Below are positions 9,642-17,673 of a stretch of 64,000 nt of DNA, piece after piece. The notes under the pieces are model-generated. The model searched no databases, was not told where the DNA came from, and saw only the letters and a list, made by a program, of their open reading frames with translations. Position 1 is the stretch's first letter; the number at the start of each line of letters is the position of its first letter. Source of the DNA: Leeuwenhoekiella palythoae (GTDB lineage Bacteria; Bacteroidota; Bacteroidia; Flavobacteriales; Flavobacteriaceae); assembly GCF_900130045.1 (NCBI RefSeq), contig NZ_FQXT01000001.1, positions 124,001 to 188,000 of the forward strand, read 5' to 3'. The position numbers were made by a program, and so were the translations under genes.

Positions 9642-10448
9642 ATGATAAAAGAAATTAGCAGCACACAAAATCCTACGATAAAACACCTTGTAGCTTTACA
9701 AGAAAAATCGAGAATTCGCCGTAAAACCGGTGAATTTCTGATTGAAGGTGTCCGGGAGATCAATCTGGCTTTTGATGCGGGTTTTGAACTGACTCAAATT
9801 TTCTTTTGTCCCGAAATTGCTCAAACCGAAGCACTAGAAGAACTTCAGACTAAAATCTCGAGTACAACTGAGCAGATTGTCGTTACTGAAGAAGTTTATA
9901 AAAAAATCGCATACCGATCAGGAACCGAAGGAATTATTGCTTCCGCGAAAGCGAAAAAGAATGCGTTAAACGATCTTGATCTTCCTGAAAATCCGCTGAT
10001 ATTAATAGCCGAAGCTCCTGAAAAACCCGGAAATATCGGGGCGCTTTTACGTACCGCTGATGCGGCAGGAGTTGACGCTTTCATTTTAGCTAATCCGCGT
10101 ACAGATCTGTACAACCCAAACATAATACGTTCTAGCGTAGGTGGTTTGTTTACGATTCCTGTGGCTACAGGTAGTACAGAAGAAGTTATTAATTTTCTTA
10201 AGCACCAAAACATTTCGATTTACACCGCAATTTTGCAGGAAGCTATTTCTTACGAAAAGCAAGATTTCACCACCTCTTCTGCCCTAGTTGTGGGTACTGA
10301 AGCAGATGGCCTTTCTGAAGAATGGCGTAATGCTGCAAAACAAAACATCATCATCCCGATGCAGGGCCGCCTCGACTCTATGAATGTTTCGGTGGCTGCA
10401 GCGATCCTTATTTTTGAAGCGCGCAGACAACGCGGTTTTACTCTTTAA
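9642..10448 (+). CDS. TrmH/SpoU-family RNA 2'-O-methyltransferase
   Basis: A 268-residue knotted (SPOUT) methyltransferase acting on rRNA or tRNA ribose. The N-terminal SpoU substrate-binding domain (KHLVALQEKSRIRRKTGEFLIEG) is followed by the catalytic domain. All three SPOUT motifs are intact: PGNIGALLRTADAAG, LVVGTEADGLSEEW and the SAM-binding knot MNVSVAAAILIFEARRQRG. Members with this layout include RlmB-like and TsnR-like enzymes, but the target nucleotide cannot be told from sequence alone. The M48 gene starts 10 nt after the stop. Confidence 0.88.
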   Translation: MIKEISSTQNPTIKHLVALQEKSRIRRKTGEFLIEGVREINLAFDAGFELTQIFFCPEIAQTEALEELQTKISSTTEQIVVTEEVYKKIAYRSGTEGIIASAKAKKNALNDLDLPENPLILIAEAPEKPGNIGALLRTADAAGVDAFILANPRTDLYNPNIIRSSVGGLFTIPVATGSTEEVINFLKHQNISIYTAILQEAISYEKQDFTTSSALVVGTEADGLSEEWRNAAKQNIIIPMQGRLDSMNVSVAAAILIFEARRQRGFTL

Positions 10449-10458
10449 ATTTCCTCTA

Positions 10459-11691
10459 ATGACACCCACGCTTGTTTTTTATATCATCATTGCATTTATC
10501 ATCTTAAGTTTTGTGATAGATCAAATGCTCGATTGGCTTAACGCTAAGCATTTTGACGATCCTATTCCTCAGGAACTGGCAGATGTTTACGACTCAGAAA
10601 CCTACCGGAAATCTCAAGATTATAAAAAGGTAAACGCAAAATTTAGCACGCTTACTTCAAGTTTTATGCTCGTAATCACTTTGTTATTTTTTGCTCTAGA
10701 CGGATTTGCTTTCGTAGATCAAATTGCCAGAAGTATAAGTGATAATGAAATCACTGTAGGCCTGATTTTCTTCGGAATTATTATGCTTGGGTCTGATATT
10801 TTAACAACGCCTTTTAGCTATTATAAGACGTTCATCATTGAAGAGCGTTTCGGTTTTAATAAATCTACACCAAAGCTTTTTCTAGCAGATAAACTCAAAG
10901 GTTGGCTGATGACAATCATCGTGGGAGGCGGTTTGCTCGCTCTGGTCATTTGGTTTTATCAAATAAGCGGAAGTCTATTTTGGGTGTATGCCTGGATTGT
11001 TTTTGCGGTTTTTGCTTTAGTGATGAATATGTTTTACGCCAAGCTGATCGTTCCTCTTTTTAATAAGCAAACCCCTCTTGAAGAGGGTTCGCTTCGGAAT
11101 AAAATTGAGCAATATGCGGCCACAGTTGGTTTTAAACTGAATAATATTTTTGTGATCGACGGCTCTAAACGCAGCACTAAAGCCAATGCCTACTTTTCAG
11201 GATTTGGTTCTGAAAAACGCATTACGCTATACGACACTTTGATCAATGATCTGGAGGAAGATGAGATCGTTGCAGTTTTGGCGCACGAGGTGGGACACTA
11301 CAAGAAAAACCACATTATTGTAAACTTATTTGCTTCGGTAATTCTAACAGGATTTACCTTGTGGCTTCTAGGAATTTTCATCAGCAATAGCATTTTTTCT
11401 GAAGCTCTAGGTGTTGCTGAACCCAGCTTTCACATCGGTCTTATTGCATTTGGTATTCTGTACAGCCCAATAAGCGGAATCACCGGTTTTTTAATGAGTG
11501 TTCTCTCGCGCAAATTTGAATATCAAGCAGATAATTTTGCAAAAAATACATACGCCGGCGATCCGTTGATCAGTTCGCTTAAAAAATTATCCCGCAACAG
11601 TTTGAGCAATTTAACGCCGCATCCGCTCTACGTAAAGTTACATTACTCGCACCCTACGCTCCTGCAGCGCTATCGCAACTTAAAAGGGTAA
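10459..11691 (+). CDS. M48 family (Ste24/CAAX-type) membrane metalloprotease
   Basis: A 410-residue integral membrane zinc protease, with an N-terminal helix (TPTLVFYIIIAFIILSFVID) and several more. The catalytic helix reads VLAHEVGHYKKNH (HExxH), with the third zinc ligand Glu expected in SRKFEYQADNFA. It also carries the Ste24-type block GFGSEKRITLYDTLI. The frame is open from 10384 inside the preceding gene, but ATG 10459 lies just after that gene's stop and starts the first membrane helix. It is probably a quality-control or processing protease; yeast Ste24 prenyl-protein cleavage is not implied in bacteria. Confidence 0.9.
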   Translation: MTPTLVFYIIIAFIILSFVIDQMLDWLNAKHFDDPIPQELADVYDSETYRKSQDYKKVNAKFSTLTSSFMLVITLLFFALDGFAFVDQIARSISDNEITVGLIFFGIIMLGSDILTTPFSYYKTFIIEERFGFNKSTPKLFLADKLKGWLMTIIVGGGLLALVIWFYQISGSLFWVYAWIVFAVFALVMNMFYAKLIVPLFNKQTPLEEGSLRNKIEQYAATVGFKLNNIFVIDGSKRSTKANAYFSGFGSEKRITLYDTLINDLEEDEIVAVLAHEVGHYKKNHIIVNLFASVILTGFTLWLLGIFISNSIFSEALGVAEPSFHIGLIAFGILYSPISGITGFLMSVLSRKFEYQADNFAKNTYAGDPLISSLKKLSRNSLSNLTPHPLYVKLHYSHPTLLQRYRNLKG

Positions 11692-11777
11692 AATACACGC
11701 TTTTTATTTATTCAGATTAACCTGAATCACTGCCAAAATCCATTTGCTTTTTTAGGATATAATTGTACTTTTAAATT

Positions 11778-13994
11778 ATGACTCCGGTTGATATAGAAAA
11801 AGAAAATAAAGAGCTCGCCAGACAATACAAAGAGCTGCTGCGCATAAGCTACCGCACGCTTTCTGACGATGATAAAAAATTGATCAGACAAGCGTTTGAC
11901 GTGGCTGTTGATGCGCATAAAGATCAGCGTCGCAAATCTGGTGAAGCTTATATTTTTCACCCGCTTGCTGTTGCACGCATAGTCGCCAGCGAGATCGGGA
12001 TGGACGCGACTTCTATTGCTGCGGCCTTATTACACGATGTCGTAGAAGACACCATTTATACGCTTGAAGATCTCGAAGAACGCTTTGGCCCTACTGTCGC
12101 AAGAATTGTAGACGGACTCACAAAGATCTCGAATCTTAAGAAGCACAGAGATGTCTCGCTTCAGGCTGAGAATTTCAGAAAGATGCTGCTTACCATAAAC
12201 GATGACGTTAGGGTAATTATCATCAAGATCGCAGATCGTTTGCACAATATGCAAACAATGGATTCTATGCGGCCTGATAAGCAAATTAAAATTGCCAGTG
12301 AAACCCTCTACATCTATGCTCCGCTTGCGCATAGAATTGGGCTTTACAACATCAAAACAGAACTTGAAGATCTTGGTTTAAAATACACAGAGCCAGAAGT
12401 ATTTAAAGATATTTCTCGCAAAATGAAAGAGACCAAAGAGCAACAAGATCAATATATTGAAGAGTTTACGCAGGCGGTTCAAAATTCTCTGGATAAAGAA
12501 ATTTTGGACTATGAGATAAAAGGTCGGCCAAAATCTATTTACAGTATTCGTCGCAAAATGCTCAAGCAGAACATTCCGTTTGACGAAGTCTATGACAAAT
12601 TTGCGATACGTATCATTTACAAGGCAACGCCAGAAAGCGAGAAGTTCTTAGCCTGGAAGATTTATTCCATAGTTACAGACCATTTTAGACCTAACCCTAC
12701 GCGACTCAGAGATTGGATTTCTTCTCCAAAATCTACAGGTTACGAAGCGCTTCACATCACCGTAATGGGTTTAAAAGGGCGCTGGGTTGAAGTGCAAATT
12801 CGTTCGGAACGTATGAACGAAATCGCCGAAAAAGGTTACGCTGCACATTATAAATACAAGCAAGGTTCTTCAACTGAAAGTGAAGAAGATAAAACGCTTG
12901 ATGAATGGCTAAACCGTTTGCAAGACGCACTCGAAAACAACGAGACGAATGCGGTTGAATTTGTTGAGCAGTTTAAACTGAATCTTTACAACAAGGAGAT
13001 TTTTGTTTTTACGCCGCAAGGAGATCTAAAATCACTACCCAAAGCTGCCACGCCACTTGATTTTGCTTTCAGTATTCACACCGAAATAGGAATGCATACC
13101 CGCGGAGCTCGGGTGAATGGTAAATTGGTTCCTTTGAGTCACGAACTTAAAAGTGGAGATCAGGTAGAAATCATTACTTCAGAGCACGCCAAGCCTAACA
13201 ACAACTGGTTAGACTACGCTACCACAGCCCGTGCGCGTTCTAAAATTAAATCATCGCTTAAAGACGAAAAGAAAACCATTGCCGAAGACGGTAAAGTTAT
13301 TCTTACCCGAAAACTGCGTTCGCAAAAGATCACGCTTGATGAGAATATCATCAACGAGATGGTTATTTACTTTAAGCTTAAAACCAGCCTAGACTTATTT
13401 TACCGTGTAGGTATTGGGACCATTGATAATAAAATGATCAAGGAGTACGCGGCTTCCCGAAGCAGCGCTATTGTAAGCTTCTTTAAAAATAAAATTAGGA
13501 AAGCCCCGGTTGCAGAGCACGTTGATAAAGATGAGATAACTGATAAATATGATTTATTAGTTTTTGGGAAAGACGAGCAAAAGTTAGACTATACGCTTGC
13601 AGCTTGTTGTAATCCGATTCCCGGGGATAAGGTATTTGGTTTTACCACGGTTTCTGACGGAATTAAAGTACATAAGCAAAACTGCCCTAATTCTATTTCC
13701 TTACAAAGTAATTATGCGTATCGCATCATTCCGGCGAAATGGATAGATTCATCAGCTCAAGAATTTAGAGCAGATCTAGAGTTAACAGGTATAGATACGC
13801 TTGGACTTGTTAATCACGTGACGCGTGAAATTTCTGAACATATGCACGTAAATATGCGTGGACTGAATTTTACCACCAATGACGGCGTTTTTAAAGGGAA
13901 CATAACCGTGATCGTTCAAAACAAAAAGCATTTACACAGACTTATCGAAAACTTGAAAAAAATAAACGGTATCGACAAAGTCATACGCTTGTAA
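11778..13994 (+). CDS. Bifunctional (p)ppGpp synthetase/hydrolase (RelA/SpoT)
   Basis: Makes and degrades the alarmone (p)ppGpp in the stringent response. The 738 residues hold, in order, an HD hydrolase domain with intact metal site (FHPLAVARIV, His61; LLHDVVEDT, His86-Asp87), a synthetase domain with GRPKSIYSIRRKM (about 249-261) and the DWISSPKSTGYEALHITV loop, a TGS domain (EIFVFTPQGDLKSLPKAATP), a conserved Cys/zinc-finger-like region (LAACCNPIPGDKV) and a C-terminal ACT domain. The intact HDxxED shows it can hydrolyse, unlike E. coli RelA. A GTACTTTTA sequence (11768-11776) just before the ATG is a weak promoter match. The Fur-like gene follows at once. Confidence 0.95.
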   Translation: MTPVDIEKENKELARQYKELLRISYRTLSDDDKKLIRQAFDVAVDAHKDQRRKSGEAYIFHPLAVARIVASEIGMDATSIAAALLHDVVEDTIYTLEDLEERFGPTVARIVDGLTKISNLKKHRDVSLQAENFRKMLLTINDDVRVIIIKIADRLHNMQTMDSMRPDKQIKIASETLYIYAPLAHRIGLYNIKTELEDLGLKYTEPEVFKDISRKMKETKEQQDQYIEEFTQAVQNSLDKEILDYEIKGRPKSIYSIRRKMLKQNIPFDEVYDKFAIRIIYKATPESEKFLAWKIYSIVTDHFRPNPTRLRDWISSPKSTGYEALHITVMGLKGRWVEVQIRSERMNEIAEKGYAAHYKYKQGSSTESEEDKTLDEWLNRLQDALENNETNAVEFVEQFKLNLYNKEIFVFTPQGDLKSLPKAATPLDFAFSIHTEIGMHTRGARVNGKLVPLSHELKSGDQVEIITSEHAKPNNNWLDYATTARARSKIKSSLKDEKKTIAEDGKVILTRKLRSQKITLDENIINEMVIYFKLKTSLDLFYRVGIGTIDNKMIKEYAASRSSAIVSFFKNKIRKAPVAEHVDKDEITDKYDLLVFGKDEQKLDYTLAACCNPIPGDKVFGFTTVSDGIKVHKQNCPNSISLQSNYAYRIIPAKWIDSSAQEFRADLELTGIDTLGLVNHVTREISEHMHVNMRGLNFTTNDGVFKGNITVIVQNKKHLHRLIENLKKINGIDKVIRL

Positions 13995-13999
13995 ATGCG

Positions 14000-14007
14000 T
14001 AACTTTG
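14000..14007 (+). promoter_or_regulatory. -7 promoter box of the Fur-like gene
   Basis: TAACTTTG, exact TAnnTTTG, 11 nt before ATG 14019. It lies after an earlier in-frame ATG (13995), so transcripts from it would use 14019. Confidence 0.55.
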
Positions 14008-14018
14008 CAAATATTATT

Positions 14019-14507
14019 ATGATACCAAAAGCTACAATAAATAAAGATCAGGAAGTCGTTAAAAACGTCTTCACAAAGTTTCTAGAAGATAACGGTCACC
14101 GTAAAACTCCAGAGCGCTACGCAATTCTACAGGAGATTTACAACTACAATGATCACTTTGATATTGAGACCCTCTACATCAGCATGAAGAATAAAAAATA
14201 TCGTGTGAGTAGAGCAACCCTTTACAATACAATAGAGCTTTTGCTGGCTTGTGGTCTGGTACGTAAACATCAATTTGGTCAAAATCAATCGCAATACGAG
14301 AAATCGTATTTTGACAAACAACACGATCACGTGATCCTTACCGATACCGGCGAAGTGATTGAATTTTGTGACCCGCGTATTGAGTCTATTAAAAAGACTA
14401 TTGAAGAGGTTTTTGATATAAAAATCAACAAGCACTCCCTTTATTTTTACGGTAACCGCAAGCAGGATAATTCAACCGAAAATACAACCGAAGACAACAA
14501 CTCATAA
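14019..14507 (+). CDS. Fur-family transcriptional regulator
   Basis: A 162-residue metal-responsive winged-helix repressor. The DNA-binding domain is at [20 protein letters not shown] and [21 protein letters not shown] (recognition helix). The dimerisation domain carries the metal-site block [20 protein letters not shown] and HSLYFYG. The two CxxC pairs that hold a structural zinc in many Fur/PerR proteins are absent. A frame-open ATG at 13995 abuts the relA/spoT stop, but the promoter box at 14000-14007 favours ATG 14019. It is followed without a gap by purA (TAAATG junction), so the two are probably co-transcribed. Which metal or peroxide signal it senses cannot be told. Confidence 0.88.
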   Translation: MIPKATINKDQEVVKNVFTKFLEDNGHRKTPERYAILQEIYNYNDHFDIETLYISMKNKKYRVSRATLYNTIELLLACGLVRKHQFGQNQSQYEKSYFDKQHDHVILTDTGEVIEFCDPRIESIKKTIEEVFDIKINKHSLYFYGNRKQDNSTENTTEDNNS

Positions 14508-15779
14508 ATGGCAGTAGATTTACTTCTTGGTCTCCAATGGGGAGACGAAGGTAAGGGCAAAATCGTAGATGTTCTTACAAAGGATTATGATATTATAGCC
14601 CGTTTTCAAGGCGGACCAAACGCTGGACATACGCTAGAATTTGATGGAATTAAGCACGTTTTGCACACGATTCCTTCAGGAATTTTTCACGAAAATGCAA
14701 TCAATCTTGTAGGTAACGGAGTCGTGATCGATCCTGTTATTTTTAAGAAGGAATTAGACAACTTAGCGCAATTCAAGATAAACGTTAAGGAGAAACTTCT
14801 TATTTCCCGTAAAGCGCATCTGATTTTACCTACGCATCGCCTTCTTGATGCTGCTTCTGAAGCTTCAAAAGGAAAAGCGAAAATAGGTTCTACCCTTAAA
14901 GGAATAGGACCAACGTATATGGATAAAACCGGTCGTAACGGAATCCGTGTAGGAGATCTTGAACTTGCAGACTGGAAAGAGCGTTATGCTGCCTTGAGAG
15001 ACAAGCATATTGATATGATTGACTTCTATGACGCAAAGATCGAATATGATCTTGAGGAACTAGAAGCAGAATTCTTTAAGGCTGTTGAAGTTTTGAAAGA
15101 GCTCACCTTTATTGATTCTGAAGAATATCTATATCAAGCGCAACAAGCCGGAAAATCTATTTTAGCTGAAGGTGCGCAAGGATCTTTATTAGATATTGAT
15201 TTTGGTACGTATCCTTTTGTCACCTCTTCAAACACGACAGCTGCCGGCGCCTGCACAGGTCTGGGAGTAGCACCTAACCAAATTGGGGATGTATTTGGAA
15301 TTTTTAAAGCTTACACTACTCGAGTAGGTTCTGGCCCCTTCCCTACCGAACTTTTTGACGAAGTTGGTGAGACTATGGGACGCGTGGGTAACGAGTTTGG
15401 AGCTACCACAGGTAGACCTCGCCGTTGCGGATGGTTAGATCTTGTAGCGCTGAAATATGCGGTTCGCGTAAATGGCGTTACTCAATTGATGATGATGAAA
15501 GGTGATGTTTTAAGTGGTTTTGACACGCTTAAAATTTGTACACAATACAAATACAAAGGTGAGGTTATTGATCACCTACCCTACAATATCGAACCGGAAA
15601 ATGTAGAGCCTGTTTATTCAGAAATGCAAGGCTGGGAAGAAGATCTTACCAAAATGAAAGGTGATGAGCAGCTTCCTAAGGAGCTTAACGCCTACATTGA
15701 GTTCTTAGAAAAAGAATTGAATGTGCCTATCAAAATCGTTTCTGTAGGACCAGACAGAACCCAAACGATTCACCGATAG
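14508..15779 (+). CDS. purA: Adenylosuccinate synthetase
   Basis: GTP-dependent first step from IMP to AMP. The 423 residues include the P-loop and catalytic segment LLGLQWGDEGKGKIVDVLT, GGPNAGHTLEFDG with the catalytic His, the IMP-binding stretch KIGSTLKGIGPTYMDK, GAQGSLLDIDFGTYPFVTSS and the GTP-specificity region TTGRPRRCGWLDL. It is full length and ordinary. The ATG directly follows the Fur-like gene's stop; a strong terminator follows. Confidence 0.97.
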   Translation: MAVDLLLGLQWGDEGKGKIVDVLTKDYDIIARFQGGPNAGHTLEFDGIKHVLHTIPSGIFHENAINLVGNGVVIDPVIFKKELDNLAQFKINVKEKLLISRKAHLILPTHRLLDAASEASKGKAKIGSTLKGIGPTYMDKTGRNGIRVGDLELADWKERYAALRDKHIDMIDFYDAKIEYDLEELEAEFFKAVEVLKELTFIDSEEYLYQAQQAGKSILAEGAQGSLLDIDFGTYPFVTSSNTTAAGACTGLGVAPNQIGDVFGIFKAYTTRVGSGPFPTELFDEVGETMGRVGNEFGATTGRPRRCGWLDLVALKYAVRVNGVTQLMMMKGDVLSGFDTLKICTQYKYKGEVIDHLPYNIEPENVEPVYSEMQGWEEDLTKMKGDEQLPKELNAYIEFLEKELNVPIKIVSVGPDRTQTIHR

Positions 15780-15801
15780 TCTCAAGATTATAGAATTGAT
15801 A

Positions 15802-15834
15802 AAAAAATCCGAAGCAAAAACTTCGGATTTTTTT
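15802..15834 (+). terminator. Intrinsic terminator after purA
   Basis: AATCCGAAG and CTTCGGATT flank a CAAAAA loop, followed by a T run; an A run on the left would allow weaker action on the other strand. Confidence 0.9.
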
Positions 15835-15914
15835 ATGCTTTCTTTTTAATAGTATTATGAAAAGCTAAACGCGGTAACACTTACATTTACAGTAAACTAA
15901 CAACCTACTTTTCA

Positions 15915-16967
15915 ATGAAATTATTTCAATGCAGTAACTGTAAAAATCCGGTATATTTTGAAAATACAACCTGCGAAAAATGCGGTAACAACCTAGGTTA
16001 CCTTAATGCGATTGAAGGAATAGTTTCTTTTCCGGCTGATCAAAAAACGGTTATTACGCCTACCAAAGAAAAAACAGCGCTTACCTATTGCGCTAACCGT
16101 CAATACAACGCCTGCAACTGGTTAGTGGCTACCGAAAGTCCAACGCCGTTTTGTGAAGCTTGCAGTACCAACCGCACCATACCTGATTTGAGCATTCCTG
16201 AAAATAAACTGGATTGGCAGAAAATTGAAACAGCAAAGCATCGCCTTTTTTATGCGCTTCATAAGCTAAAACTTCCCACTAAATTCATTATTAATAAGCA
16301 ACCACTGAATCTTACATTTGACTTTTTGGCTCCAGACCCTAGCAATCCTTCCGCAATAAAAACAGGACACGCTAACGGTTTGATTACGCTCAATATTCAA
16401 GAAGCAAATGCCGCACACAGAGAATATATTAAAGAACAACTCTCAGAACGCTATCGCACGCTTTTAGGTCACTTTAGACACGAAGTCGGTCATTTTTACT
16501 GGGAAGTTTTGATTCAGCCTAATGCTAAGAATCTAGAAGAATTTAGAGCTCTTTTTGGTGATGACACACAAGATTACGGTCAAGCTTTAGAAGCTCATTA
16601 TAAAAATGGTGCTCCCGAAAATTGGCGCGAGAGTTACATCAGTAGTTATGCAACAATGCACGCTTGGGAAGATTGGGCAGAAACTTGGGCGCACTACTTA
16701 CATCTGATGGATATGCTTGAAACCTCGTATAGTTTTGGCTTGAGTTTAGATCCTGAAATCTCTAAAGTGCGCAATCTTGAGGTAGCCTGTGATTTTGACC
16801 CTTATGAGGAAAAAGATTTTCAGAAAATCATTAAACACTATTTACCACTCACCTACGCCTTAAACTCTCTTAACCGCAGTATGGGGCATCAGGATGCATA
16901 TCCTTTTGTGCTTTCACCACCGGTTATTGAGAAATTGACGTTTATACATAAAGTGGTGAGGTTGTAA
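15915..16967 (+). CDS. Zinc-ribbon putative metallopeptidase
   Basis: A 350-residue cytoplasmic protein of the family annotated as putative zinc-binding metallo-peptidase. The N-terminus is a zinc ribbon (CSNCKNP at residues 6-12, CEKCGNN at about 19-25), followed by further Cys pairs (FCEACSTN). The core has a gluzincin-like site FRHEVGHFYWEVL (HExxH), with a possible third ligand in HAWEDWAETWAHYLH. There is no signal peptide and no membrane helix. Substrate and role are unknown. It stands between the purA terminator and the CYTH gene with no operon partner beyond the latter. Confidence 0.8.
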   Translation: MKLFQCSNCKNPVYFENTTCEKCGNNLGYLNAIEGIVSFPADQKTVITPTKEKTALTYCANRQYNACNWLVATESPTPFCEACSTNRTIPDLSIPENKLDWQKIETAKHRLFYALHKLKLPTKFIINKQPLNLTFDFLAPDPSNPSAIKTGHANGLITLNIQEANAAHREYIKEQLSERYRTLLGHFRHEVGHFYWEVLIQPNAKNLEEFRALFGDDTQDYGQALEAHYKNGAPENWRESYISSYATMHAWEDWAETWAHYLHLMDMLETSYSFGLSLDPEISKVRNLEVACDFDPYEEKDFQKIIKHYLPLTYALNSLNRSMGHQDAYPFVLSPPVIEKLTFIHKVVRL

Positions 16968-17014
16968 AGTTATTTGAACATTGATGATTATTTTTAGCGC
17001 ACCAATTGTCTCCT

Positions 17015-17584
17015 ATGTTTGAAGTTGAACTTACCGCACGCTTAAAAAATTATACTGAAACTCGAGCTCAGATTTTAGCCTTAGCCATTGATTCACACTA
17101 TAAACTGGATTACGACGATCGTTATTATGACATCAATGGTACGCTAACGCAAGGCGATCAAGAGTTTCGTTTACGTACAAAAAACAATCTAGATTCTGGT
17201 GAGGCTAAACATTATCTCACGTTTAAAGACAAGGCTTTTGAACAGGTGACGCGCTCTAAACCCGAATATGAAACTTTGGTTTCAGACCATTATAACACAG
17301 AGCAAATCCTTTTTAAGTTAGGCTACCAGAAAAGCGCACATTACGCCAAACACTGCGAGATTTTTAATCTGAAATATCGCAACGCTTCCATAGAGATTGC
17401 TTTAGTTCAGTTTGATGAATTAGCAGATGCATTTATCGAAATTGAAACCAACACCCTTGATAAAGCGGAGACTGATACTCTTTTTGAAAAACTTTACATG
17501 CTTCTGGAAGAGATAGGACTTTCTAAAGATCAACTTACTAAAGAGTTTTATATTGATATGATCAAAGCAGTCCAATCTAAGTAG
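17015..17584 (+). CDS. CYTH-domain protein (class IV adenylate cyclase/triphosphatase fold)
   Basis: A 189-residue triphosphate tunnel protein. It starts with EVELTARL where the family signature is ExExK, so the Lys is replaced by Thr. Later basic and acidic strands fit the fold: EFRLRTKNN, HYLTFKDKA, IEIALVQFDELADAFIEIET, and a C-terminal LTKEFYIDMI. Known members act as CyaB adenylate cyclases, thiamine triphosphatases or inorganic triphosphatases; sequence does not decide here. I chose ATG 17015 over a TTG at 17006. A TATTTTTA sequence 20-30 nt upstream is a near match to the -7 box. Confidence 0.8.
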   Translation: MFEVELTARLKNYTETRAQILALAIDSHYKLDYDDRYYDINGTLTQGDQEFRLRTKNNLDSGEAKHYLTFKDKAFEQVTRSKPEYETLVSDHYNTEQILFKLGYQKSAHYAKHCEIFNLKYRNASIEIALVQFDELADAFIEIETNTLDKAETDTLFEKLYMLLEEIGLSKDQLTKEFYIDMIKAVQSK

Positions 17585-17651
17585 TTTCCTCTTGCTTTGA
17601 GCCCTTTAGATTTTTGATTTGAACAAATACTTAAAGCGGGTGTTTTTCCGT

Positions 17652-17659
17652 TATATTTG
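17652..17659 (+). promoter_or_regulatory. -7 promoter box of the OstA-like gene
   Basis: TATATTTG, exact TAnnTTTG, 14 nt before ATG 17674, predicting a leader of under 10 nt. Confidence 0.55.
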
Positions 17660-17673
17660 CATCAAAATTTGCT

